Below, piece by piece: positions 8,726 through 17,061 of a stretch of 42,420 nucleotides of DNA. The stretch comes from Candidatus Woesearchaeota archaeon (GTDB taxonomy: Archaea; Nanobdellota; Nanobdellia; Woesearchaeales; WJIZ01), in contig JAGVYS010000007.1 in assembly GCA_018303125.1 (NCBI GenBank), forward strand, positions 1 to 42,420, given 5' to 3'. Position 1 is the first letter of the stretch; every line of letters starts with the position of its first letter. The notes below the pieces were generated by a model. It was not told the origin of the DNA and did not search any database. It saw only the letters and a program-made list of their open reading frames with translations. Position numbers and translations under genes: made by a program.

Positions 8726-8910
8726 CCTCGCTGTTTAGTGGGTAGCTGAAAGTGTATACTAATATATAAAACTTACTGAATTGCACCTTAAGTCTGTTTA
8801 ACTTCGTGCCGAGAATGCAATTATCCTATTTTAGATACTAGTATAGTAAAATGATAAAATTTATATACCGGCTTATTTCTAAGGCTATAAACCAAATTGG
8901 AGGATTTAAA

Positions 8911-11900
8911 ATGAAAAAAATGTTCGTTATATTGCTAGTCTTGTCGATAATGCTTTATGCCTGCGGGGAAAAGGATGCCGCAGAGGCCGATGATGGCCTT
9001 GGTGTGAAAACAGGAGCTGCTATGTTCGCACCTAAGGCAGCTGATAGCCAAATCAGCGGATTCCTGATAGAGAGCGGCAATAACAAGGTGAATTTGTATG
9101 AAGAGCTTAATAGCGTAGTCAACAGTGTCGGAGGAAAAGAGTTTGCTGCGCTGAAGGATGGCAAATTTATGGGGATATCTTCATCTGCAAGCTATAAGCA
9201 GAGCCTGTCTTTGCCATCTGCCTATGTTGCATGGGATGTTGACCCGGACTCATCGCCTGAGGACCCTGCCTATTACCTCGGATTCAACAATGGAGAGCAA
9301 GGATTGTACTACAAGCTTACATTTGGCGATAAATTTCCTTCATCTTCCTTGTCTGATGGCAGCACTCTTCATGATTTTATTAGTTTTGTTGACCAAGACA
9401 GCGATTTTGGAATCACTCTCTTAGGCAAGAAATATTACGTGACCTCGGCAAAAAAGAACAAGGATAACAGCATTTACATGAGGCTTGTGGAGAATAAGGC
9501 AAGCGATACACTCGAGGAATATGGTTTAGGGAGATACTTTGTGAATGGGAATGCTTATACTGTCCAGATTAACGCGATTGATGCAGAAGCAAAAAAGGCA
9601 GAAATATTTGATGGAGAAAGTGGGAAATTTATTACCCTAATGTCTGAAGGCGAGTCATATCCCCTTGAGAATGGAGTTTATATTGAAATAATTTCCATAA
9701 GTGAGTCCGAGGTGCCGGGAGTCGCTAAGACAGATAAGAAAGTAACATTTGTTTTAAGTGATAATATTGTAGAGTTGGACGGCTTTAACAAGCGCCTGAT
9801 AATAAATGACGAAACAATAGATGATGTATGGGTTAATATGCCTGCGACAACGGATGGTATAGGGAATGTGGCCTGGAATGGCCTGACAATCAACTGGGTT
9901 CCGACTGATGACTATTATATACCTGAAGACGGAAGGCTTTCAGAGCAGGTAAAGGACCATAATGATTATTCCCGTTTCCTCAAGTCACTTGGAGTAGATT
10001 ATTATTTTCAGGGATTGACTAACGAAGGAGATGATGTGATTAATATATTGTCTTCCGGCTCAAGCGGGTATGGTGACCCATATAGAATTAGTTTCACTAA
10101 CAAGAGAGGAACACTCTATGATTTTACGCTTGGCTATTATGATAGCTCAAGCCCCCTAAAAATCAGCTGGGGAGAGAGCAGGGAAGACCCATTAAAGTTC
10201 AGGGCAGGAGACAGGGTATGCGAGAATGACCTTTTTATAGTTGAATCACGGAGCAGCATTTCAAGGGTGCTAAGGCTTCTTGATGTTAATACTGATGCGA
10301 GGCTTGTCACAATCGGGGACATTGGGACAATGGAAAAATATGATTACAGCTACAGGAAATCTGGGAAGTACCAGATAGCAAAGGTAGCGATGGATGGCGA
10401 GAATTATGAGCTTGCTATAGATGAGGATGAGGAAAATTGCGTGCTATTGAGGAAGATTTCGCCGTATGCAAACAGTGCAAACCTCTGGACAAAGTATGGC
10501 GTTATATCCCTTACCGAACCTTCACTGGGTGGCAAATACGCTATAACCATAAACGAAACCAACATCAATTTATTTGCAACTGGCCAATACTCCTTTAGAT
10601 TTGAGCTTGACAGCGATGAAAGGTTCAAGCTTTTGCGATATAATCTATGGGATTATGGTTTGGAAACCAATGTAGGAATGGCAACTCTTGACAGTGATGA
10701 TAACGCTGAGGAAGGAGTCTCAAGCAAAGGCACCCATATAAAGCATTACAATATGGACAAGCAGGATGCATGGAAGATAAAGATGCCAAAGTATGATGTT
10801 GAGGCTAAAGTTTATTTGACACCATATCCGTCAAGCACAAAGGCAATTAACAAAGTGCCGTTAGGAATTAAAGATTTATCGGAATATCCTAGAGGGCTTG
10901 TATCTAGTGGCAGATTCAGAGGTTTATTTGTTGTTGGTGATAATGCGCCGGCAGATGATGTCATTTCTCTATCAGATGTAATTTTGGCTGTACAGTATAC
11001 GGGTGGCACAGAAGATACTTTAACAAAAATCAAAACTGAGTCTGTTCTGGCTTCTGGCATAAAGGATGTGTATATGTGGCAGAATTTGGTATTAATAGGC
11101 ACTCTTGATTCAAATCCCTTAATAAAGAAATTTATCTCAAGCGTCAGCAACTATGGGGAGATTCACCTGCTTGAAAATAGCCTCTATTCCGCTATTATCG
11201 TTACAGGAAAAACAAAGGAAGGAGTGAATAAGGCAGCAAGTGTGGTTGCCAATGCAAAGGAGCTGAGGGGCACATTCATGGCAATTGATGAGGGCGGAAG
11301 GATTAGCTATGGTTCAAGATCTTCTTTATCCGGTAGCGGGTCTTTGTCATGCACAGTTATTTCGGAGCTTTCTTCAACAGTAGCAAATTTACGCAATACT
11401 AATGAGGTCAAATCCGGCAACAGCAAGATTATCCTAAAAGAAGGCGTAAAGGCAATAACTGGTGACTATATTGTCGCGCCTAGTGCCAGAGGCGGATTTG
11501 TTTTACAAGTTGTAAGCATTGAAAACTACAACAATGAAAGAAAAGATTTCGTTGGTGACTTTGCAATATTTAAGGATGTTGCAACAGGGGAGGAATTGAT
11601 TTTATACCCAAATGAGGAACGCAAAGCTACATTATATCTTCACGGTGAGTGGTACTTTATTGAATATGGGACAGAATACACAGCGAAGCAAACAAATTAT
11701 GTAATTTTGAACGCCGCTCTAGAAAATTACAAAGGATATAATTTCGAGGGATGTGGCTTTGGCGAGGGTTCATCCGCTACTGCTTTGGATTGTAGCCTGA
11801 TAGCCGCGGATGTTGTATCGGATATAGCAGATGCCAAAATTCGACACTCGAAAAATAATGTAAGACTAAAAGAAGGTGATGAGGTAAACATATATGATAG

Positions 11901-12831
11901 TGTACTGTTGCCTACACCGAAAGGAGGCAAACTTCTTAATGTCTTGTTAATAGATTTCTTAGATGATGAAAATAGCATCTATGTAAAAGACGGCAATGGG
12001 GAAGAATATACTTTTCGGGTAGACAATGAAAATGAAGCATCAATTGGAGGCAAGAAGGGAGTTATTGGAAAAGGGACAGCCATATTTAATGGGATACAGT
12101 ATCAGTTCTCCTATTTTCATGACTTAGTTAATATAAAAAGATATGTGACCTTCACACCCTTGGCTGAAGAGTACAAAGGATACAACTTCGAGAGTTGCGG
12201 ATTTGATAAACTAGGCTATTGCGATTTGATATCCTATGAGATTAAGTCCCTAGTAAAGAAAGAAATGAAGGCAGGCAGAAACGTCATATTGAAATCGCTT
12301 GTTAGAGCAACTAAAAATGACTTGATACTATTGCCTACACCTAAAGGCGGTGCTATTCTGGATGTTGACTATTCTGGAAATAAATTGGTTATAGGGTTGA
12401 CTGATTACGAAGGTCGAAAGGTGTACGATATGACAGAGAAGTTAGTTAGACCATGGTTTTTTGATATGATTATTCATGGAGCTAGGTTTGCGTTTTCAAT
12501 TGCGGATGGAAGCTTTATAACAGTTATGTCTGGAGATTACCCGAACTATAGCTTTGAGGGATGCGAGTTCAAGACTGCGCCGACATCTACATCATTAGCA
12601 GCCGGTACTTTCACCCACTGCGACATTGGAGGACGATGGGGCTGGAGGGAAGGCACATCTTCCTGCCCTGTCGGGACAAATCGCGTTGTCGATTCGTGTC
12701 CTGCAGAATCAAGCCAGTATGGTACACAAGGCTGCTATTATACAGGAAGCAACCAGGGCGGAGCGAAAAACCCATGCTGGGACTTTGAGCATGACCAGAG
12801 TGATGAATGCTGCTTTTACATGTGCAGCTAA
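8911..12831 (+). CDS. Giant surface lipoprotein with S-layer-like module and repeated C-terminal domains
   Basis: The start was moved from the ORF-track 8851 to ATG 8911: a TATA box (TTTATATACC, ~8860) lies between the two, and GGAGG is placed 8 bp before 8911. The 1306-residue protein begins with a signal peptide and lipobox (SIMLYAC), so it should be lipid-anchored at the surface. Residues near 670-800 resemble archaeal S-layer proteins (GLFVVGDNAPADDVISLSDV, MWQNLVLIGTLDSN). Downstream, related units recur: GYNFEGCGF, GYNFESCGF, NYSFEGCEF, and three copies of a LPTPKGG-type segment (LLPTPKGG twice, VAPSARGG once). The last ~80 residues are Cys-rich and could be disulfide-bonded, perhaps via the VKOR protein. 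No enzymatic motif seen. Confidence 0.8.
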   Translation: MKKMFVILLVLSIMLYACGEKDAAEADDGLGVKTGAAMFAPKAADSQISGFLIESGNNKVNLYEELNSVVNSVGGKEFAALKDGKFMGISSSASYKQSLSLPSAYVAWDVDPDSSPEDPAYYLGFNNGEQGLYYKLTFGDKFPSSSLSDGSTLHDFISFVDQDSDFGITLLGKKYYVTSAKKNKDNSIYMRLVENKASDTLEEYGLGRYFVNGNAYTVQINAIDAEAKKAEIFDGESGKFITLMSEGESYPLENGVYIEIISISESEVPGVAKTDKKVTFVLSDNIVELDGFNKRLIINDETIDDVWVNMPATTDGIGNVAWNGLTINWVPTDDYYIPEDGRLSEQVKDHNDYSRFLKSLGVDYYFQGLTNEGDDVINILSSGSSGYGDPYRISFTNKRGTLYDFTLGYYDSSSPLKISWGESREDPLKFRAGDRVCENDLFIVESRSSISRVLRLLDVNTDARLVTIGDIGTMEKYDYSYRKSGKYQIAKVAMDGENYELAIDEDEENCVLLRKISPYANSANLWTKYGVISLTEPSLGGKYAITINETNINLFATGQYSFRFELDSDERFKLLRYNLWDYGLETNVGMATLDSDDNAEEGVSSKGTHIKHYNMDKQDAWKIKMPKYDVEAKVYLTPYPSSTKAINKVPLGIKDLSEYPRGLVSSGRFRGLFVVGDNAPADDVISLSDVILAVQYTGGTEDTLTKIKTESVLASGIKDVYMWQNLVLIGTLDSNPLIKKFISSVSNYGEIHLLENSLYSAIIVTGKTKEGVNKAASVVANAKELRGTFMAIDEGGRISYGSRSSLSGSGSLSCTVISELSSTVANLRNTNEVKSGNSKIILKEGVKAITGDYIVAPSARGGFVLQVVSIENYNNERKDFVGDFAIFKDVATGEELILYPNEERKATLYLHGEWYFIEYGTEYTAKQTNYVILNAALENYKGYNFEGCGFGEGSSATALDCSLIAADVVSDIADAKIRHSKNNVRLKEGDEVNIYDSVLLPTPKGGKLLNVLLIDFLDDENSIYVKDGNGEEYTFRVDNENEASIGGKKGVIGKGTAIFNGIQYQFSYFHDLVNIKRYVTFTPLAEEYKGYNFESCGFDKLGYCDLISYEIKSLVKKEMKAGRNVILKSLVRATKNDLILLPTPKGGAILDVDYSGNKLVIGLTDYEGRKVYDMTEKLVRPWFFDMIIHGARFAFSIADGSFITVMSGDYPNYSFEGCEFKTAPTSTSLAAGTFTHCDIGGRWGWREGTSSCPVGTNRVVDSCPAESSQYGTQGCYYTGSNQGGAKNPCWDFEHDQSDECCFYMCS

Positions 12832-13001
12832 TCCGGAAAAGAAGCATTTATGGATGGGGATTTGTCTGCTGGATATGAATAATCTAGCGGACTACTATTT
12901 TTTCTGGTGATGTTTTATATGTAAAAATCTAGAGTTACTTATATTCTCTCAGAAGAAAGCAACAACAACTTATGGATAGGAGACTTTTTTATTGTGATTT
13001 G

Positions 13002-13733
13002 TTAATTTTCATCTTCAAACTCTCGTAATTTAGCAGTCAATGCATATTGTACAATACTTTGTCTTGCCGGGTCCAAAAGTACATGCTGTGCTATAACATA
13101 AAGCAAATCTGAACGGTAAATTATTTTTTCTATGGCTTTTTTCAATAATTTGGAATGTTTAATTTTTTGCTGGCTATATGCAATCAATGCATATAAGTCA
13201 CAAGCATCTTTATTTTCTTTATCTGATTTATCACGTGAGAAAAGTGCGATGCATTTTAAAGCAATTAAAGTATCAATATTTGCTAAACTAAATCCATTCA
13301 TATTAAAATAGGTTATATGCTTTAACGGTTCAAGGTGCCAACTCTTTAGTGCATTTGTTTGCCTATCACAAAATAAATCTAAAAAGATATGAATTAGATT
13401 GAAAATTTCTTCTTTCTCCGCATCCTTCTGTGAAATATACTTTTTAGATTCCCTATTGTAAATTCTTTCCCACCGAAAGTACATGCCATTAGGAGTAAAA
13501 CCTAAATCTTTTATTAGTTTGTGAAATTCATCTTCTTTAGAATGGTCAAAGCTAATGTCTATATCACGAGAACCCATATAATTTTTACCAAACGCTTTGG
13601 AGTAGGTATTATCAACATAAAAAAAAGTTGCCCAACCGCCAATTATAGCAATACGGATATTTTTTTTATCACATTCCCTAGACATTTCTTTTAGCAAGTT
13701 TAAAGATAACTCGGTTTCGGTAGGGTCATACAT
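13002..13733 (-). CDS. AbiEii-like nucleotidyltransferase, putative toxin
   Basis: A 243-residue protein with the nucleotidyltransferase signature: IAIIGGWATFF, then MGSRDIDISF (G-S-x-x-D-x-D), giving the two metal-binding aspartates. A helical C-terminal region follows, with ANIDTLIALKCIALFSRDKSDKENKDACDLYAL, here quoted only in outline, as in AbiEii/MNT-type proteins. It is the second gene of a two-gene operon, overlapping the upstream antitoxin-like gene by 8 bp. Gene order (regulator first, NTase second) is that of type IV AbiE systems, where the NTase blocks growth, probably by nucleotide addition to RNA. The region is visibly AT-richer than its surroundings, a sign of transfer. Confidence 0.72.
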   Translation of the reverse strand: MYDPTETELSLNLLKEMSRECDKKNIRIAIIGGWATFFYVDNTYSKAFGKNYMGSRDIDISFDHSKEDEFHKLIKDLGFTPNGMYFRWERIYNRESKKYISQKDAEKEEIFNLIHIFLDLFCDRQTNALKSWHLEPLKHITYFNMNGFSLANIDTLIALKCIALFSRDKSDKENKDACDLYALIAYSQQKIKHSKLLKKAIEKIIYRSDLLYVIAQHVLLDPARQSIVQYALTAKLREFEDEN

Positions 13734-14379
13734 ATTTATGATACTTCCTCATTATAACGTTTAACAATTCTTTTGATGCTTCTACCCCTCTTCCTCCATA
13801 GGAAAATAAATCTGCGTATAGCTGCGGTAATGAAACTAAATTTACATCCCTTACATTCATGATTCCTTCAAAATATTCTTCATCTATCAAAAGACAGATA
13901 ATACTCCCATTTTTTCCTATAGGGAGCATATTTTCATCTCTGAAAAAAGTTTCCCATCTCTTTAAATCCTTCTTAAGTATATAGAGATGAGTATCCGAAG
14001 GTGCAACATAAGGACTAACATGCTCAGTAGCTGAAAATAAAGTAAATGCGTATTTCAATTTTAATTGTCGTGCTTCGTTTGCTATTTTGAGCATAATATA
14101 TTGTGGTCTTTCGGCAGCTACAAATTCTTGACGCTCAAGCTCCCTAATGGAATATGTGTATCCCCAAGCAGTCATTAACTTTATTGGGTCAATAACTTTG
14201 ACTCCTTTGCTTATTGTAACGTATTCGCTTCGCTCTAAACGTAAAACTAACCTTTTTGCCATAGCTGGAGTAACTCCAGCTTTTTTCGCTAAAGTGCTCA
14301 ATTGAAGGCTTGAACCATCTTCTAGAGCATTGACTAGAAGAATCCTTATCAATGCATTAAGTTTTTCAGGTATTAACAT
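13726..14379 (-). CDS. AbiEi-like winged-helix antitoxin/autorepressor
   Basis: 217 aa. The N-terminal ~75 residues form a winged helix (LSTLAKKAGVTPAMAKRLVL), followed by an AbiEi-type central/C-terminal domain (e.g. VAPSDTHLYILKKDL) of the family annotated as type IV antitoxins. The known role of AbiEi proteins is to neutralise the NTase toxin and repress their own promoter through the winged helix. Here the promoter region just upstream carries four ACTATACT repeats, the first overlapping the likely TATA element about 25 bp before ATG 14379. The gene overlaps the toxin-like gene by 8 bp. The pair is confidently an operon; membership of AbiE is inferred from order and domain type. Confidence 0.7.
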   Translation of the reverse strand: MLIPEKLNALIRILLVNALEDGSSLQLSTLAKKAGVTPAMAKRLVLRLERSEYVTISKGVKVIDPIKLMTAWGYTYSIRELERQEFVAAERPQYIMLKIANEARQLKLKYAFTLFSATEHVSPYVAPSDTHLYILKKDLKRWETFFRDENMLPIGKNGSIICLLIDEEYFEGIMNVRDVNLVSLPQLYADLFSYGGRGVEASKELLNVIMRKYHKYV

Positions 14380-14397
14380 ATTAAATCACTTTACTAA

Positions 14398-14470
14398 ACT
14401 ATACTTTATTAGCTACTCTTATACTATACTAAGTATGGTTATACTATACTTTAAATAGATGTACTATACT
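14398..14470. promoter_or_regulatory. Four spaced ACTATACT repeats, putative AbiEi operator
   Basis: Exact ACTATACT occurs at 14398, 14423, 14443 and 14463, at steps of 25, 20 and 20 bp, close to two DNA turns. The second copy also forms a small palindrome (ATACTAAGTAT). The array lies directly upstream of the AbiEi-like gene and its first unit overlaps the expected TATA position. Such spacing on one face of the helix suits cooperative binding by the winged-helix antitoxin. Confidence 0.65.
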
Positions 14471-14578
14471 ACTATTAAAATATTACTATAAAAAAGGTAG
14501 TAAAGGGTATACCAATCTACATAATGAAAAGTATATGTCTAGCATGTTTACGAATAATGTGGATAATTCGCAGGACTG

Positions 14579-14644
14579 CTAAGGTCTCAGGTATGGCACA
14601 ATCTTTGGTATAGCCCAAAAGAGGAAAAATAGCAAGAATGCCAT
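14579..14644 (-). CDS. Possible 21-residue hydrophobic peptide, leaderless
   Basis: Too short for the ORF track. ATG 14644 opens a 21-codon frame that is almost entirely one membrane helix (MAFLLFFLFWAIPKIVPYLR). A strong TATA box (TTATATATAT, 14671-14680) lies about 30 bp upstream on the minus strand, the spacing used by leaderless genes elsewhere in this window. An overlapping 54-codon frame from ATG 14683 looks less protein-like. No known family. It lies in a 630-bp region without other genes between the AbiE-like operon and TFB. Coding is plausible but unproven. Confidence 0.35.
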   Translation of the reverse strand: MAFLLFFLFWAIPKIVPYLRP

Positions 14645-14684
14645 AGTAGCTGTTCCTGTGATGAACCGCTTTATATATATCCAT

Positions 14685-15008
14685 TATTATCATCTCCGGG
14701 CTTAACGATAAACGTCTTCATATTTAAAGGCTGATAAAATTATAAGCTTTCATTTAACCTGCCAGTAGTAGCTGTTATGGTTTAAATGCCAATTTTGGAG
14801 CTTTTTATCTACCCTTATAAATTGACCTTCTAATTCTTCAAAATTTTGCACTTATAGGAGTTTATGTCCGATGTGGGAGTTTATAGCCAAAGCCGAATTA
14901 TAGAAAGCTTTATATACACTCTTTGATTTCTCTTTATAAATTTTTATATAATGAAATGGATATAATCAAGAAAAATAAGGGGGGTTCTTGATTCGCAAGG
15001 TGGTATGA
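14685..15008 (+). promoter_or_regulatory. Upstream region and promoter of the TFB gene
   Basis: No gene seen. TTTTTATATAAT at 14941-14952 is a good TATA box. Transcription from about 14970 would give a ~35-nt leader carrying AAGGTGG before ATG 15009. A second TATA-like element (TTTATATAC) is at 14911. Two short direct repeats are present: GGAGTTTAT twice (around 14858-14882), and AGTAGCTGTT here and in the small gene to the left. Their role is unknown. Confidence 0.5.
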
Positions 15009-15929
15009 ATGGCTGATATGGTCAAAAAATGCCCTGAATGCGGCGGTATAAACCTTTTCTGGAATCGCGAAAAAGGCGAGATTATCTGCAGAGACTGCGG
15101 GCTTGTCATTGAGGACAAGATGGTAGACTTCACGCAGGAATGGCGTGAGTTTGATTCTAATGAGTCTGAGAGCAGGAGAAGGACAGGAGCACCTATGACC
15201 TTTACCCAGTATGACCAGGGATTGGGCACAGAGGTAGGCCAGAAATCGGATTTATTCAAGCTTGACAGCGGTGACAGGAACAAGTTCTTCAGGCTCAGGA
15301 AATGGCAGTATAGAATATCAACTGCAATAGAAAGAAACCTAAAGCTGGCATTGGCTGAGCTGAAAAGAGTTTCTTCATTCCTTAAATTGCCTAAATCTGT
15401 TGAGGAAGAGGCAGCAAGAATCTATACGCTTGCTGTGCAGAGGGGGCTTGTAAGGGGAAGGAGCATGGAAAGCGTTGTTGCGGGCGCGTTATATGCTGCA
15501 TGCAGGCGCCATGAAGTGCCAAGGACGCTTGATGAGCTTAGCGAGGCTTCCGGGATAGAAAAGAAGGAAATAGGAAGGACTTACAGGTTTGTAACGAGAG
15601 AATTGGGCCTGACAATATTGCCTTCAAATCCTGCCGATTACATTGCAAGGTTTGCATCTGCCCTGAAATTGTCGGCAGAGACGCAGTCAAATGCAATAGA
15701 GATACTTGAAAAGGCGCAGAAGATTGAGCTTACATCCGGAAGAGGACCGACTGGGATAGCATCTGCTGCTTTATACGTTTCAGCCCTTCTCCATGGGGAG
15801 AAGAGGACGCAGAGAGAAGTTGCGGATGTGGCTGGTGTAACTGAGGTGACGATAAGGAACAGGTACAAGGAGCTTCTTGAAGAACTTAAGCTTGAGAAGG
15901 AAATCAAGAAGACCAAGAAGAGGAAATAA
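15009..15929 (+). CDS. tfb: Transcription initiation factor B (TFIIB homologue)
   Basis: Archaeal general transcription factor that bridges TATA-bound TBP and RNA polymerase. The N-terminal zinc ribbon is clear (CPECGG...ICRDCGLV). The B-reader/linker region includes SRRRTGAPMTFTQYDQGLGT, and two cyclin-like repeats follow: first (about 115-200, with VVAGALYAACRRHEVPRTLDEL), second (about 210-300, ending GVTEVTIRNRYKELLEEL). The 306-aa length is normal. ATG 15009 is preceded by a ribosome-binding site, which is unusual here because many neighbours look leaderless. The next gene starts 15 bp downstream and is probably cotranscribed. Confidence 0.96.
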   Translation: MADMVKKCPECGGINLFWNREKGEIICRDCGLVIEDKMVDFTQEWREFDSNESESRRRTGAPMTFTQYDQGLGTEVGQKSDLFKLDSGDRNKFFRLRKWQYRISTAIERNLKLALAELKRVSSFLKLPKSVEEEAARIYTLAVQRGLVRGRSMESVVAGALYAACRRHEVPRTLDELSEASGIEKKEIGRTYRFVTRELGLTILPSNPADYIARFASALKLSAETQSNAIEILEKAQKIELTSGRGPTGIASAALYVSALLHGEKRTQREVADVAGVTEVTIRNRYKELLEELKLEKEIKKTKKRK

Positions 15930-15944
15930 TTCTTAGGTGATTTT

Positions 15945-16703
15945 ATGTCTTTAATCAACAAATTGAGCTATTGGTTTAATTGCCATAGAATAAATAAAGC
16001 TCTCAAAAATCAGCAGCCTGTTGCTGTTATATCTGATGTTCTGGGCAACAGAGGAGCGCTTGAGGCGGTCCTTGCAGATATTGAAACCCGTAATCCTGCT
16101 GTAATTGTCAACCTTGGCAATTTGGTAGGTGGAAAAGAATCGACAGAGTGTATTGAAATGGCAATGGAAAGAAAAATCATTTCTGTTAGGGGCAATTATG
16201 ACATATCTGCCGCAAGAGCAAAACTTGAGAGAGCATCTGGCTGGGATGACGTAGAGCTAAATAACAGACAAGTAAGTTATCTCAGAGATTTGCAGGCTGT
16301 TTATAATGTCGGTTATGCATATTTCACACATGCTACCCCTCTTAGGAGGGAACTGCTTGCGCTTCCTAATGGGACTGACAAGCATTATCCTACCATATCC
16401 CTCCATCCTGCGCAGAATACTAATTTTGCTCAAGCAGTTGAAGGAGCTTTCGAGCGTGCAGATGCAGATATAATATTTGTCGGCCATACATGTATCCCGG
16501 CTATTATAATAAAGGATGGGCAAATCTTTGATGCTAATGTATTTTCAAACCCTTATGCTGACAATGAAAGATTTATAGCAAATCCCGGCTCAGTTGGTGA
16601 ACTGAAGGATTTTCGATCGGACAGAATGTCAGGATTAGCATCATATGCAATGCTTCATCAGCGCAAAGTATCTTTCCACACAGTAACATATCAGCAAGGA
16701 TAG
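15945..16703 (+). CDS. Calcineurin-like phosphoesterase homologue with degenerate active site
   Basis: 252 aa with the layout of YfcE/ApaH-like metallophosphoesterases, but key metal ligands are changed. The usual SDxHGN is SDVLGN (His lost), GDxVG is LGNLVGG (Asp to Asn), and GNHD is GNYD (His to Tyr). THA, GHT and NPGSVG motifs near the C-terminus remain. With so many ligands altered the protein is probably not an ordinary phosphoesterase; it may bind a ligand or use fewer metals. AGGTGA precedes ATG 15945 and the gene follows tfb by 15 bp. The 3' end overlaps the convergent alkyltransferase gene by 13 bp. Confidence 0.75.
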   Translation: MSLINKLSYWFNCHRINKALKNQQPVAVISDVLGNRGALEAVLADIETRNPAVIVNLGNLVGGKESTECIEMAMERKIISVRGNYDISAARAKLERASGWDDVELNNRQVSYLRDLQAVYNVGYAYFTHATPLRRELLALPNGTDKHYPTISLHPAQNTNFAQAVEGAFERADADIIFVGHTCIPAIIIKDGQIFDANVFSNPYADNERFIANPGSVGELKDFRSDRMSGLASYAMLHQRKVSFHTVTYQQG

Positions 16704-17023
16704 GAAAAAAGCTTTTCCTTAAAGTTTGCAATTCTGCCTTTCTCTACCTTAATGCCTTCTTTTTCAAGGAGATTTATTTTTCTTATTGAGTTTAGCTTGC
16801 CGTAATACCCTCCGAGAGAGCCATTTGAATTTACGACACGATGGCATGGAGTGGCATGGGTATTTTTGTTTTTCTTCAAGGCCTGGCCCACTGCCCTGTA
16901 TGCCTTTGTGTGCAGGGCCTTGCCGATTTCTTTGTAGGTAGTTAGTTTACCCTTAGGTATTTTTCTGCACAATTCCCATACCTTGCTCTCAAATGAAACA
17001 GTGACCATTTTAGATAGTACCAT
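16691..17023 (-). CDS. ogt: O6-alkylguanine-DNA alkyltransferase, single-domain form
   Basis: Transfers alkyl groups from O6-alkylguanine in DNA to its own cysteine. The active-site motif ATPCHRVV is intact, with the helix-turn-helix region before it (YKEIGKALHTKAYRAVGQAL, with the Arg finger) and SNGSLGGYYGKL after it. The protein has 110 aa and only the C-terminal catalytic domain. The N-terminal RNase H-like domain of many Ogt proteins is absent. Cys is present, so this is not an alkyltransferase-like (ATL) protein. Either ATG of the MVLSKM start could be used (17023 or 17008). Confidence 0.88.
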   Translation of the reverse strand: MVLSKMVTVSFESKVWELCRKIPKGKLTTYKEIGKALHTKAYRAVGQALKKNKNTHATPCHRVVNSNGSLGGYYGKLNSIRKINLLEKEGIKVEKGRIANFKEKLFSYPC

Positions 17024-17061
17024 TAAGCTTTCAATGTATATATAAGTTTTCTAGTTCGGAT

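Noticed and set aside
12561-12910. Overlapping ORFs at the 3' end of the giant lipoprotein gene
   Set aside because: Shadow frames of the Cys-rich C-terminus.
14658-14733. C/D-box sRNA candidate (GTGATGA ... CTGA)
   Set aside because: No internal C'/D' boxes and the span is too long; the motif overlaps the small-peptide start region.
14956-14993. Short upstream ORF (MDIIKKNKGGS) in front of tfb
   Set aside because: It begins before the transcription start expected from the TATA box at 14941-14950, so it is probably not in the mRNA.
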